A stretch of DNA of 64,000 nucleotides, from assembly GCA_040954595.2 (NCBI GenBank), contig CM082597.2, positions 2,108,001 to 2,172,000 of the forward strand. Direction: 5' to 3'. The translations under genes and the position numbers were made by a program. The DNA comes from Balanoglossus misakiensis (lineage: Eukaryota > Hemichordata). Shown here in pieces: positions 18,815-30,689 of this stretch (position 1 is the stretch's first letter; the number at the start of each line of letters is the position of its first letter). The notes under the pieces are model-generated. The model was not told the origin of the DNA. It saw only the letters and a list, made by a program, of their open reading frames with translations, and did no database searches.

Positions 18815-18881
18815 CTTGGAATATTCCCTGCGAGACGCAGTTGGCCCTCTGAGAGACAACGTCCGATAAAGACCTTCACAC

Positions 18882-19748
18882 CTGAAATATAAACAAACAA
18901 AGTGCTCGCCAATAATCGCTTATTAGCCTATATAACGGATAACCGCTCTGCTCAACGCGAAAACCACTGGCAGCTAGATTATCGCGAACTACGCAACTAC
19001 CGACCTTTCGAACTCGTCACTTTTTCACCCCAGCTGCTGACGAATACATACATGGAAAAACAACCCCGATAGATGAAATATTCATGATCATATACCCGTG
19101 CAAACATGTTTGATGAAACCAGCCGGCCCATCAAATGGTATCTTTAGAAGCTGTGCAATTATTTTCCCCTTCTTTCCCTCTTTTTCTTTTGCGTAATTAC
19201 ACCATCACTCTGCATCGCCATTTTGAAACAGACATTTCGCAATGGATTGGTGATGTCCGTATCGAGAAAATTCCTTCTCGTTTTCGACGCACATCTCGCA
19301 TAAACAAAACGAGATAACCTTTTAATTAGACAACTGTAGTTTATTGTTTCATATTCTCATCTCAGAAATCAATTTTACTGAAATTTTGGCCCTGGCGACG
19401 GCTTATTTCTTTACCTACCTGGTTCACATCCTTGACGAAGTTGCTCTCTTCTGTTTATGTCGCATAAATTATGACCGCCATTCACACCAAATAATTAGTT
19501 TCTCCCTTTTGCGAATGCGTCGAATTCAAAACATGACATTGTGCAACAACCTTTGACAGTGGCCGATTTCTTGGTTTTGTGGAAACATTGTCATATGAAA
19601 AGGGTACATTAAAATCGACACATTTCACAAAGCAATTCATAAATAAATGTAATTTAAATCGATAGAAATGAAATGGTGCGAAACTCATAAACTACATCAT
19701 ATGTCCCTTCGTGCGCCCTCACAGACCAGTGCATTACAGGAATCCAAG
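18882..19748. promoter_or_regulatory. Putative divergent promoter region of DCAF8 and PSMD9
   Basis: The two genes are transcribed away from each other with about 930 bp between start codons. A minus-strand acceptor at about 18881 implies a further DCAF8 5' UTR exon in 18.9-19.1 kb. No TATA box is clear. Confidence 0.4.
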
Positions 19749-21151
19749 ATGTCAGCGTCCAGTGCTCGGGAAAGTGTCAAACAACTTATCCAGAAAAAAG
19801 ACGACATGGAAAAAGAAATCAAAGAGCTGTACGAAGTGTTAGATTCGGTAGGACTCAGAGAACATTCTTCTATTGAAGTTGCGGTGGTGATCTGGTTATT
19901 TCGTGTATTATGGGCACTTTTTCATTGTTTTGTTTTGTTTTTCGCTAAAACTACATGATCATCATGATGTGTGTATATATGAACAGAGGTATACCGATCA
20001 CGTCTGTATTCATTCGTTTATATATATATATATACACGACGTGAATCTACAGTAGCTCATACAGGGGACTCTGTTTTGCAGCAAAGAGGTGTTGGTATGA
20101 ATGGACCACTGGTTGACAACGAAGGTTATCCTCGAAATGACATTGACGTCTACACGGTTAGAACATCAAGGAACAGAATCATATGTAAGCAGTAATAAAC
20201 AGTGCCATGACTTTTGTACATATGTATTCATTTTCTATTTCACATTTATGATATTTGAATCATTGTTTTTGTAGCACTCCTATGGTACAGCAAATGTAAC
20301 TTTAATGCTTGTCGCTTTTCATTTAGGTCTTCAAAATGATCACAAGGACCTCATGAAAGAAATTGAACAAGGGCTTCACACGTTGCACAGTCAGGAGAGG
20401 CAGGCTGTCGACAGGGTGCCAGAGGAAAAGATGGAGACAGACAGTGCACGACCAAGACCGTTTGCAAAAATTGACACAGTTACGCCCGGGTCACCAGCTG
20501 CAATAGGGGTAAGGCCTCATTGACACCCAATTCCCCAGTGTAAAGGTCCAAAGTCATCAAGAAAACAATGAATTTGGACCAAACTATGCTAGTGAAGGGG
20601 TGAAAGGTCCACTTTCTGTAACTTTTTGCATTTTCTAGTACTTAACATTTATTTATCATTTTTGTCAGGGACTAATTATTGGTGATGCTCTGCTAAAATT
20701 TGGTTCAGTAACGACAGAAAATTTCCAAAGTCTACAAAACATTGCAGAAGTTGTGCAGCACAGTCAAAGGGTAAGTGTCTGTGAAATATTCTTGGAACCA
20801 TGACAGTTTGCTGATTCTCTTGCTACAGGACGGACTTGTCGAGGGACTTAATGTGTTTTTGTTTTTTTAATCTTAATAGAGACCAGTTAGTGTTACAGTG
20901 ATCAGAAACAAAGAGTTAATTCATCTTGGAATAACACCACAGCCTTGGTCAGGAAGGGGACTTCTTGGGTAAGTTTATTGGAGAAATGATATTAAAATAA
21001 CCAGAGTTTGTGCTTATTCGAAACTCCAGTAGTAGTAATTAGTGTCATAATTTATATTAGTAGAAATAATTTACCGTGTTTATGAAATAGTCGAATTAAC
21101 TTCCTTTCTTTTATTTGTTTCAGATGTAATATTGTTCCTTTGCCTCCCTGA
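19749..21151 (+). CDS. PSMD9: 26S proteasome non-ATPase regulatory subunit 9 (p27 assembly chaperone, 6 exons)
   Basis: PDZ-containing chaperone (yeast Nas2) that helps assemble the proteasome base with ATPase subunits. Exons: 19749-19847, 20082-20184, 20327-20508, 20669-20770, 20880-20968, 21124-21151; 603 nt, 200 aa (human 223). The N-terminal ~95 residues form the coiled-coil part ([44 protein letters not shown]). Residues ~100-190 are the PDZ domain ([34 protein letters not shown]). The C-terminus GLLGCNIVPL matches the human end. An in-frame ATG 81 nt upstream (19668) would add 27 residues; I prefer 19749 by comparison with the family. AATAAA lies at 21349-21354. Confidence 0.95.
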
Positions 21152-21348
21152 GTGCTTATGCTCTAATGCTGAAGGAGTTCCTGTGTATCTGCAGAAGGGT
21201 TTTTTGAATCAGAATTCAAACCTGCCAGAGTCATCTCTATTCTTCTGGAGGCGTTTCCTACTTTTACCAGAAAATATACGACTCAACGTTGCTTATGTCC
21301 AAAAATGATACTCCGTAAGAATGACTGATTGAGAGGATAGATTTTTTT

Positions 21349-21354
21349 AATAAA
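21349..21354 (+). terminator. Candidate PSMD9 poly(A) signal
   Basis: AATAAA about 200 bp past the PSMD9 stop. It faces minus-strand hexamers at 21389-21398, so the transcripts of PSMD9 and the next gene converge within tens of bases. Confidence 0.6.
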
Positions 21355-21388
21355 AAATCCATTCACATTATCTCTGTGTTCTAGTAAT

Positions 21389-21398
21389 TTTATTTATT
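21389..21398 (-). terminator. Overlapping minus-strand poly(A) signals (UCMA-like gene)
   Basis: Two overlapping AATAAA hexamers on the minus strand about 200 bp past the proposed stop of the UCMA-like gene. Confidence 0.5.
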
Positions 21399-21589
21399 TG
21401 GTCAGTACTGTACATATATATGTTGTTATTGTTACATCATGCAGTATCAAACATACATTTTAATAGTTTGACCGTTACAACATTTGTTAATCTTAAAAAA
21501 ATGCTAATGTGCCTATAAAGAATTATCTTGATTACTTGATATTCAGCTTCGTGCAAGTTTGCGTTGTCATTCCTACACTTCGTACTTCT

Positions 21590-22787
21590 TCACTGTTAAT
21601 ATAAACAGAAATTCAATTCAAGTTAAGAATATTGGAACTGATATTAAAAGTTATCTTAAATCGACAGCGTCATATTAAATTCATATATCAGAATCTAACT
21701 CTCCGTCTGGATGGTATAGTGCAAGTTCTGTAATGAGAATAATACCTAGTTCTCTGAATCCACATAAATAAAACTTACAGCAGTGACTTCTTCTGGTACT
21801 TCACCACTATGTATTTCCTCTTTCATGTTTTTCTGCGAGGGCACACCCAGAAAGTTCTCCGCAACAGACTTGTCCTCGATGAAAACTGGAATTAGAAGAG
21901 TAAGGTTAGACAACTGGTCAAACAAATTTTATGACATCAATCTGACGTAGCATAGTCCTATGGGCATGCGAGAAATTCCATCCAAAGACACCGATTAAAA
22001 ATCACATACAGATTTTTTTTTATACAGGTGACAAACAAACCTGGTTCCACAGCATTGACTTCTTCTGGTACTTCAAGAAGTTCTTGCTTCATGATAGTAT
22101 TTTCTTCTCCTATCGTGTTTTTCAGAGTGGGTGCACGCATGCCCAGAAACTTCTTCGCATTGGACTCTTTCAGAATCAAAACTGAAAGTTGAACAGAGTA
22201 AATTCAACTTACACAATATTGCAAACTGATTCAAAACACTCAAGTGGATTTGTCTAAAACCTTCCGCAGAATATCATTTAGTCTTATCCCCTGCTGGTTG
22301 TGTCATACTAAAGGAAAGAAGTCGGGATGGGCTGCCATTTTGGTCTGCATTAATGGGTATGTGTAGAATACAAATTGCAAAGAACACAGTCTCGTCACTT
22401 ACCATCGTTTTGTTCCAAGTTATTCGCCTCTTTCGGAGCCTGCGCAAAACAAATATGAATTGTGGTTTTAGTTTCATCAATTTACAGCGCCGTTCTGTAA
22501 CCGGTAGTGTGGTATGCGTGAGGAGTCTTTGATATCTGCGTTTGTTTGTCTGTCTGTCTGTCTGTCTGTCTGCAACCCACTATGAGTGTCCTTCAGTCTG
22601 TCTGCCACGCAAACACGACACAAAAGTGTTCAATAGTAATAACACCCTAAGACCCGGATAACTGGGCATGCTAAATTAAAGTGAAACAAACTCTTACGAA
22701 TTTCAAACGTTTGCCATCAGCAGGTGGTGACAAGACAGCACAGAGAGTGAACACTCCACACAGCAAGAACTTGACCGAAATCTTCAT
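21590..22787 (-). CDS. Small secreted UCMA/Gla-rich-protein-like protein with a duplicated recognition exon
   Basis: Model: 22787-22698, 22439-22403, 22181-22041, 21885-21779, 21592-21590 (stop only); 378 nt, 125 aa (human UCMA is 138 aa). Exon 1 encodes a signal peptide (MKISVKFLLCGVFTLCAVLS). Exons 3 and 4 are tandem duplicates opening with VLILKESNAKKFLG and VFIEDKSVAENFLG and ending EVPEEVNA / EVPEEVTA. These motifs align without gaps to the UCMA segment carrying ESDASNFL. They fit the gamma-carboxylase recognition pattern, a bulky hydrophobic residue six before Ala and then FL three after. Glu-rich stretches follow each motif and there are no Cys after the signal. If the last donor is not used, translation ends at 21746-21748 after about ten more residues. 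A 5' UTR exon probably ends at 23507. Function as a vitamin-K-dependent matrix protein is inference. Confidence 0.6.
22548..22574 (+). repeat. (TGTC)n microsatellite
   Basis: Tetranucleotide repeat in the first coding intron of the UCMA-like gene. Confidence 0.85.
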
Positions 22788-23506
22788 ATTCTCTTTCTGG
22801 AATAAAGTGTACAAATAACAGAAAAGCAAGACGTGTGAGACGTGTACCATTCTCTGCCAAAATTAGCAACAACTCGCCACACAACAGGGGCAGTACAAAC
22901 GCAGCCATGCATGTTAACATATTATAGTTGTACTATTGTCCACCTGAATGTCAACTCAAACCATCTGATGAATGGCGATGCTATCGATAGCCGAACTCAC
23001 AGACATGGAAGTCGAAGTTTTATCCCTTCCATCTAAAATGTTACCTGTGTCGGACAGGAGGATAGGCAGTAATTTTCAACACTGTCATCTACAAGCTGGC
23101 AGTTGTCAGCGTGTGGTTAAGGTCAACAACCAATTCGATTCGATTGTGTGTATGTACATGTGTCACCTATGAATTTCTTTCAACCGCGACGGTTGTTGCC
23201 AAAAAACAGACAGTTTGTGACGTTTTCCGAGCAAGTTTCTTCCTCTGTAAAAGGTCGTTTGTGGTGCCTCAGTGGAGATAAACTAAGGTGTAAATGTCCT
23301 TGAAAATGCCCAGGCTCTCCAACACTATATGGGTGTGGCACGACACTCTAGATACATGTCCATATATACTACATGTAATTGTAATGTTCCATATCCATAA
23401 ATATGTACTAAAGAAAAACGTGGCAATAAATGAAACGAAAAAGTTGACAATTTGATGTGTCGAGCTCCGAGAGAATTAACAGTGAAGCAAAAATTCGGCA
23501 ACTTAC

Positions 23507-23627
23507 TTTAGTATGCACCAACGTTAACAGTTTCACTGTAGCGTCACGCTCTTTTGAAAGAAGTTTAGGCCTAGTGTGTGTCTTCGCCTAGCACCACCCA
23601 CTTTCCTTCGGAAGAGAGGTTATAACC
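23507..23627 (-). promoter_or_regulatory. Candidate 5' UTR exon and promoter of the UCMA-like gene
   Basis: A strong donor (AAA|GTAAGT) on the minus strand after 23507 and a TATA-like TTATAAC near 23620-23627 suggest a first non-coding exon of about 90 nt. This is not proven. Confidence 0.3.
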
Positions 23628-24357
23628 AACACACATTAGCGTCTAAAAACTGGGTCCCCATTGTCAGGATTGTGGTGTTGAAGGACAGTTTACACAAAGG
23701 AGCTATAGTGGGATGAAGGTGCTTGGTTCAATGGATGTTCAGGTCATCAACATCACCGTGGATCTTTCCATTGTTACCTCATTTCCACGAGATTCCATGG
23801 TATAGACCCCCACCTTCTTGCAGAAATTGGTGTTGCCGATGGTGTATGAGTTTTAAGACATTATGATAACACGATTATTCTATTTTTGCTTAAAAATAAT
23901 TTACATACGTCGTCTGTACAAAATATTCACCCGCACCATCAGCAGATCACTTTCCAATCACCAATGACATCACATTAAACATTATCAATACTGATGTATG
24001 GTTAAAACATATTTTAATACACAATGCCATTTTCTCATTATTAAAGCTTACTACATCAACGAGTCAGTATGAGGTAGACCTTGTTAATGGCTTGGCTTGT
24101 GCTGAAAAAATGTGCATTTAAGAGGCACAGTATACATGTTCTGGTTCTTGTGTAGTTCCTGAATAATTTTGTAGGCTTCTAAGATTTTATACTTAGCCAT
24201 TTGAAGATGGGAAGAATAAAGGATTCAGCTACGTGTTGCTTTGAGGTAGCAAGATTGAACATTCATATTGGTGATGAGCGTGACATTTACTCAAACATAT
24301 ACATTGCATTGGTATCAAAATTGAGCTAAAATTCTCTGGCAGCCATTGAACGTATAT

Positions 24358-26459
24358 TCAAAATGGCGGCACCACATTGTACGCCATAGTGTCGTCATCA
24401 TCCTCGTTCCCGGGTGGATAATATTCGCACGCTATGTAGAATTGTGTCCAGTGTTTCTTGTATCGTAGAACTGCTCCACACCCGAGTCTTTTAGTTTCCT
24501 TCCATACTACTTGAGTAAAATGACCTATGTAAAAGCGAGAGAAATCATATGTTTATCACACAATCGGACATCAAATATTCGCAGATATTTTATCTACTTT
24601 ATACTTGAAATATTCTGTAAACGCACACTTACCAGCCTTGTATGAAAATTTCGGATGTTTGAAATCAAAGAATTTGATCTCGTCGTAAAACAACTTGACG
24701 AATCCATAACCTTGAAAAAGAAAAATGTCATTAGAATATTACGGTGAGTCTACGAAGTACATGTATCTCTGAGTCTCGAAAAACAGCGAAAGAACTGAAA
24801 CTCTAAATGTGACGTCATACCTGTTACCCTTTCCAGTCCGTGCAGTTCCTGCATGGCAACGTTTTCACCAAACTGAGCGAAATCCGAATGTTCAATCCGT
24901 CCAATATTAGCGTTGCTACGAGCTAGGTAGTCGCCGTATTTCTCCAAAGTTGTGTCCCATGTCAGTGGTGACACTCCGTGTAAACATCTGTAGTAATTAT
25001 GCGCCTCTAGTATTTGCTCCTTGAGGGCGTGGAAACTAGCGACGCCAGTTTGGTTTGGTTTAACACAGAGAGTATTGTCTGGTTGACCGTAACCTGTAAA
25101 AAGTAGTAGACAGATAGAGTGTATATATACTTTTCGGAAATGAAGGAAGGAAGGAAAAAATAAATTACTGGTTGTTTGTTAGTTGCTTGGTTCGGTGGCC
25201 AGATGTCTCATGATGGTAATCAATTTTTGTGCGAGTGGAGGGCAGTCGTTCATATTATTGAACGCCACGGCAACACCTGGTGTAAAACGTGACCAATCAT
25301 GAAGCACACACGGCGTTCTTGTAAGCCAATCATGGGTTGGAACGTGTACACCTGTCCATAAAGGTTTCCATCACGTGCATCACGTGGTTCAGTTTGTACG
25401 TAAACTTTGCTCATGGCGACATTTTCACGGAGAAAATGTCGTCTCGGATACCGATGACGCGTTCGTTACCCAAAACGGGTTTGGAATTAACGCCAGAACG
25501 CGAGCAGGCTGACGAGTCGAGGACGACTGGTTGTGTGGTTGTTGTCTGAGCTTTGTGGAGAATTTTCTTGGAGAACATTTGCAGGATTGTGTGTGGAAAG
25601 AAGATGCCCTTCCTTCAGGATTGTCGACGTGTGAGCCATCAAGCAAAAGGTGAGCATGCATACACCATACTATTATTTTACCGATAGTGTGGCATGATTA
25701 CAGTTTAATGCTTCACACAGAGAGGTAGCATCTTTGCAAGTTCTTGATACATGTAAAAACTGCATAACTACACGTACCACAATCCCGTTCGTCGCTGTTA
25801 TCAGCACACTGCTGAAACCCATCGCAAATGTTGCTCTTCTTCATACACAATGGTTCACCATCTGCACATCTGTAAGGCGCATGTGGATAGTACATTGAAC
25901 AGTCCTCGTCCACATAGGGCTCGTGTCGAATAACTTCAGCTGTCAAAGTAAAACAAAAACAAAAACATCTGGTGTGTATTTTCACTAGTTTCAAGGTTAT
26001 AACTTTTTATGCAGCGTACACCCGTACGTATAAACAAAACTTGGGAATTACCTTCCAATGCAAGAAGCGCGTTTCCATCCACCAAGTCGATGGGCAGTTT
26101 TTCGTCTGTTGGAAAGAAACACAAGAATAGTGCATCATGTTTAGCCAGAGATAGGCACAGGGATTCATTGACAAGCATAGTCATCCAAGCTATAAAAAAA
26201 TAAAACATCTAGCACCGTCACTGAAGAACAGAATGCGTTGTGTATCTCAAAACATATTTTGTTTAAATTAACGATAACATTACCGCAATCATGTTCATCG
26301 CTGCCGTCCCAGCAGTTGACAAATCCATCACAAACGCAGAATTCCGGGAGACAATTCAGGCCGTCTGCGCATATATGGTCGAAGAAGGTGCCATATTTGT
26401 CCAGACATAACTTGGAGCGAGTTGCTACGAATAGCGAGCAGAAAACCATATTTTATCAA

Positions 26460-26553
<94 letters not shown>

Positions 26554-29438
26554 TTTTTGTACGCTGACCACGGCAATAGAATTGTTATTGACATTTTAAA
26601 AACTTAAACACAATTTTTGAGGGTTCTTACCTTTGTTTTTGGCCTCTACTTGCAAGTGGATTGATTTTTTAATCGCCTTGCCTAAATGACCTTCGACTGA
26701 GTTGACCTTTTACAAGGAAAAATCGGAAATGGTCAGTTAAAATGAAATGAAGAGTAACTACAAAATGAAAGCAGAACACAATTTTTTTTATGATGAGAAG
26801 GAAGAAATTACAGGCGATATGTTTAATTACTGAAATTCGTCTGCTCTGATTTTACGTCTGGTGCAGCATGCAAATATTTAGAAAATATCATTTGACCTGT
26901 TTATTTGATTTCAGTATGCACCTGATAGCACGGCGTATGGTCTACAGATGCCGTTATTGTTGGAAACAAAGACGCAGAGTAGTCATAACAACGAATTCGC
27001 AAGCTTCGCGCATAATAATGTATATCTGATGGAAAATGATGGGTATTGATGCTTAGAGTGATTGTTATAACACAGCTAGAAATGACTTAGGGATGACCTT
27101 TAGTCTGTTCCATATTTTGTGAGTCTAAACAGATGGAAGAGAGGGAGCAGACATTTGGTCAAAAGTGTCGAAAAGGTTCTGAGATTTTCCTTACATTCCG
27201 GTATGTGCGCATATTGCAGCACACAGAGAAACGTCCTCCATTTGCTCATTAACAAATCACGTGTTATTTTAGGAAATGACACTGACAGGTGTATAGATTG
27301 ATAATTGATTGTTGATGGATGGATGGATGATTGTCGGATGGGTTGGTATGTGTGTGTGTGTGTGGACAAATGTTTTGGGTGGATTGATGGCTGGATCGTG
27401 GTTGGTTGGAGGGAGGGTACGAGTAATTATGGTCGGATGTGCTCGAGTGTGTACATGTATAGGTGGGTGGATAGAGATTCTGACAGACAGGTTAAACGCA
27501 TACTTCATGTTCCCAGTCATGTGTGGGAAAGCAATTACAAGCCACAGAGGGTGCAATCGTTTAAATTTCGAATGATTGATGGCCGTCTCTTCAGACCTCG
27601 AGTAGCGCAGAAGGCAGTAAACCCCACGTCTTCTGACGGCAGCGTGTGAGAAAATCATTTACCCGAGACCATGTTTGCAACAATTTGATCTGCACAGTTT
27701 GAAACAAAGCGTTGCCGCGCCGTCCTTGAGAAAGATTTATTTCGCTAAACGTAACTGCACACAATGCCTACGTGCAAAAATGTCAAAATATGGAATGGTG
27801 AACAGACGACTTTTGGAATTTTTGACGTGTCACCTTTAAGAAATATACTAACAAATTACAAGTAGAATGTTTTGAAAACAAAATTCTTAGGTCCTTCTTC
27901 CCTGACGTATAATATTGTGCAAACGCCAATGATATTTCGCAAGACTTTTAAATGTTTAAAGTAGTATGCGAGTGTGTGGTGAAACCTTGAGAAAAATATC
28001 CAACAAAAAAGTTTAAGACTTTGTGTTTTGAGGCGTATTCTATGTTTAATTTTTGTTGATAACTAAAGACCCAAGAAACTGAACGACGCAACAGGTTGAA
28101 GAACTTTTTCTAACTATATAAGACGCAGTATTTGGTAAGAATCTGTTACTATTGATGTTAGGTCACCACATAATTCATCCATGTAAAATGTTAAGGGTTT
28201 ATCCGCGTTGAAGTCGACTCTTTTGATAGGACAACATTCTTTCAACGATGCCGCATAGCGCGAGTGAAGCGAACGGAACCGAGCTGACACCATCCTTACA
28301 CAACCAGTGATGTTGTCAGATTTTATCAAAACTGCTTTCACGGAACATCTTGTCAAAGGGTTTCTGCCACCTCCTGAATGAACACCAGATCCCCGTGTCT
28401 TATCATCACCATAATTCATCGCCACACCGAACACATGCCCTGTGTTTTCATTTTAAACTTCTCGGTGGGTTATGCGATACGGCGTCGACAGTAAAAACAG
28501 TGACTCGTGACCGTGTGTGCGCGAGGCAGCGCCGTCACTTGGCGGGATCCGTCACCACCCGGCATATCAAGACGTTGTCATGGCGATAGCTTTGGATGTT
28601 CCGCCAGGGGACGCCAAGAAATTCGTCAACTTGAACTCTGTTTATTATTTTCATCATATACTTGAACTGTGTTTATTATTATCATGGTGTTTGGTTTTCA
28701 CTCCCACCCACCCCCTCCGCAGACCGATAGTTCCATCTGGTCTCGATCCTTGGCCAGGTGATTTATATCAACGCGTCACTTTGAGCTCAGGGTCACTTGC
28801 TTCGAATTGGCGCATTGGTGAGTTGCACTCCATTGGAATTTGGAACGAATGTTAAGAGTTTCGCATAAACACATGCACAAAGCTTTTTATGTTATCTGCG
28901 ATTGTACAGTTTTATCTGAACCGTCGGGCCGAAAAACAGAGCAGACAGAAATATTCGGTCGGTAAATAGACGCAAACAAAGATGAAGTAAAGAAGCAAAT
29001 GAGATTTGATAGTTCATCCGACCGATAGTGTAACAACTCTCCAAGTGAACGACCGCCTTCGAGAGTTTGATGCGACAAATTCTAACGGGAGATTCCCAAA
29101 TAAACGGCAAAACTAGCGCTTGGGAATGTAATTTTGTCTGTCACGCTTTCCGTCAAAAATTATGAACCTAGAAGGCCTTATACTGCTGGGAACTCCTTCA
29201 ATGTAAAACTGTTTTCAAGATCTCTCTTGAGCAATCTGTGGAAATTTTCCTGATATTTGCTAGAGTTTAAAATCAACTTTGGTCCATTTTAACAAGCAAC
29301 TCAAGAATAATATTTGTCATCATTGAAAAATGCAAAAAAAAAACTTACCAGGTCGTTGAAATTCTCGATCGCATAGCAGTTTCCTTGGCTGTGCATAAGG
29401 GCCTGCAATACAAGCAACGGGAAAAATGCAGAGACCAT
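24358..29438 (-). CDS. Secreted LDLa-LDLa-CAP protein, paralogue 1 (8 coding exons)
   Basis: Exons: 29438-29349, 26706-26631, 26424-26284, 26105-26052, 25939-25778, 25093-24821, 24710-24633, 24524-24358; 1041 nt, 346 aa. Exon 1 encodes a signal peptide (MVSAFFPLLVLQALMHS). The first LDL-receptor class A module is in exon 3 (CVCDGFVNCWDGSDEHDC) and the second in exon 5 (NICDGFQQCADNSDERDC). A CAP/SCP domain spans exons 6-8: EAHNYYRCLHG, RIEHSDFAQFGENVA, FYDEI, GHFTQVVW, FYIACEYYPPGN. The His/Glu/Glu/His positions of the CAP cavity are present. Internal introns are almost all phase 1. Extracellular role unknown; CAP proteins bind lipids and appear in matrix, immunity and secretions. It is one of three paralogues here. 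The 2.6-kb first intron holds no gene I recognise. Confidence 0.85.
26459..26555 (+). repeat. Long (CAT)n microsatellite in the second intron of LDLa-CAP paralogue 1
   Basis: About 32 perfect trinucleotide units. All frames are open, giving artefactual His, Ile and Met homopolymer reading frames that are not genes. Confidence 0.98.
27300..27480 (+). repeat. GGAT/GT-rich imperfect simple sequence
   Basis: Short degenerate GGAT and GT runs in the first intron of LDLa-CAP paralogue 1. Reading frames across it are low-complexity. Confidence 0.5.
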
Positions 29439-30689
29439 GATCTGCTTTGCAACCAAGCACAGAGGATAAAGAAACACTTTGGCTGTGCGTTCTAAGGTGA
29501 TTTATTTGCGCTGGTGTGTTCCCAGCCTAATATAGGCGAAAAGAAAAATATTCTTGAACGAGGTTATATGTTGCCACCCTTTGCGAGTACAGGTTTGGTC
29601 TCCACTGACCCGAAATGACATAATCCTGATGGATCTGTTGAAGGCTCTTAATTTATGGGGCGTGTCATAACCCCTACATCGCTTAGCATCAACAGGGTTT
29701 CATTTCAGGGAGCGCACAGTTTCTTCTGCGGGCTGGTGGTCAACTTTCCTTCCCATAACATGCAAAAACTTTCTCCATGCCATTCATCCCACCAGCGTCG
29801 GTCCAGATTTCGTCTTCGAGTCGGCGCAGGAGTCTAGTGCATAATTTACCTCCGTGAGAAAAAATTAATACCTTTCTTCACGAAGATCCGTGTTACCGTT
29901 TCCACTCATGAATTCCCTATATACAAAATACCTTTCGTCATTTTTTAAAATCCTGACAAGAGCGTTCCTGTGACAGCTTGATAGATAGATAGAAACAAAA
30001 CACTATTTCCGGCAAAAGTCTTTATATGCGACCTCGTAACCTATAGTTGCTCAAGGAGAAGCCAATTTATTACAAGTTGGGATAGTTTTACAATATCTTT
30101 CCAGGAGTTTAAGGACCTCCTCCAAAGGGTTATGTAAAATTACACAATTACCAGAATCCTGTTGTGAGATCCAGCATAGTGACAGCTGCGTGTTCAATCT
30201 TGCTGCCAAAAGTATTACATTCACTTATCGATTTCGTAATGCCTGTCATATCTCATAAATGACATGCGAACAGTGTAGAATAGGGCTCTCAAGTTGTTGA
30301 GTTGGGGGCGTTTGGTTCAGAAGCAATCTGAACGCCCCAAGTTAGTGTCAAGCGCCTTCACATCCCAAACACATCCCCTCTACCTCCCTCTCTCCTCTCT
30401 CATTATTTCAAGGCCTTTCTGAATTATCGATGGAAGTCTGTTTACTGTTTGATTCAGCATAATGTGATGATGATTCCGAAGGGTGGCATTTGCGAAAAAC
30501 GTATGTTTCTCCACAGTGACCCCTCTTTCCCTCCTGATGTTACCGGCCATGGGAAGCATAGTGATTACATATAACTGTCCATTACACGGAATACAAGCTG
30601 GTGTTATGATCGCAAAGGTATACAATAACGTGTTATGAAAACCTCAGACAGGTTTTCAAGCGGCATATGTACAACCAACCACGGCGAAT
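29439..30689. other. Intergenic space between LDLa-CAP 1 and the sulfotransferase gene (divergent)
   Basis: Presumably holds both promoters. No TATA box stands out on either strand and no other exon is supportable. Confidence 0.4.

Noticed and set aside
26238-26607. Reading frames with long His, Ile or Met homopolymers
   Set aside because: All are translations of the (CAT)n microsatellite in the second intron of LDLa-CAP 1.
27269-27658. Overlapping reading frames on both strands, about 90-130 codons
   Set aside because: Low-complexity GGAT/GT repeats inside an intron; no protein family and no splice support.
28114-28434. 106-codon minus-strand frame with fairly normal composition in the first intron of LDLa-CAP 1
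   Set aside because: No domain, signal peptide or conserved motif recognised and no clean splice ends in the host frame. It could be a cryptic exon, but I cannot support it.
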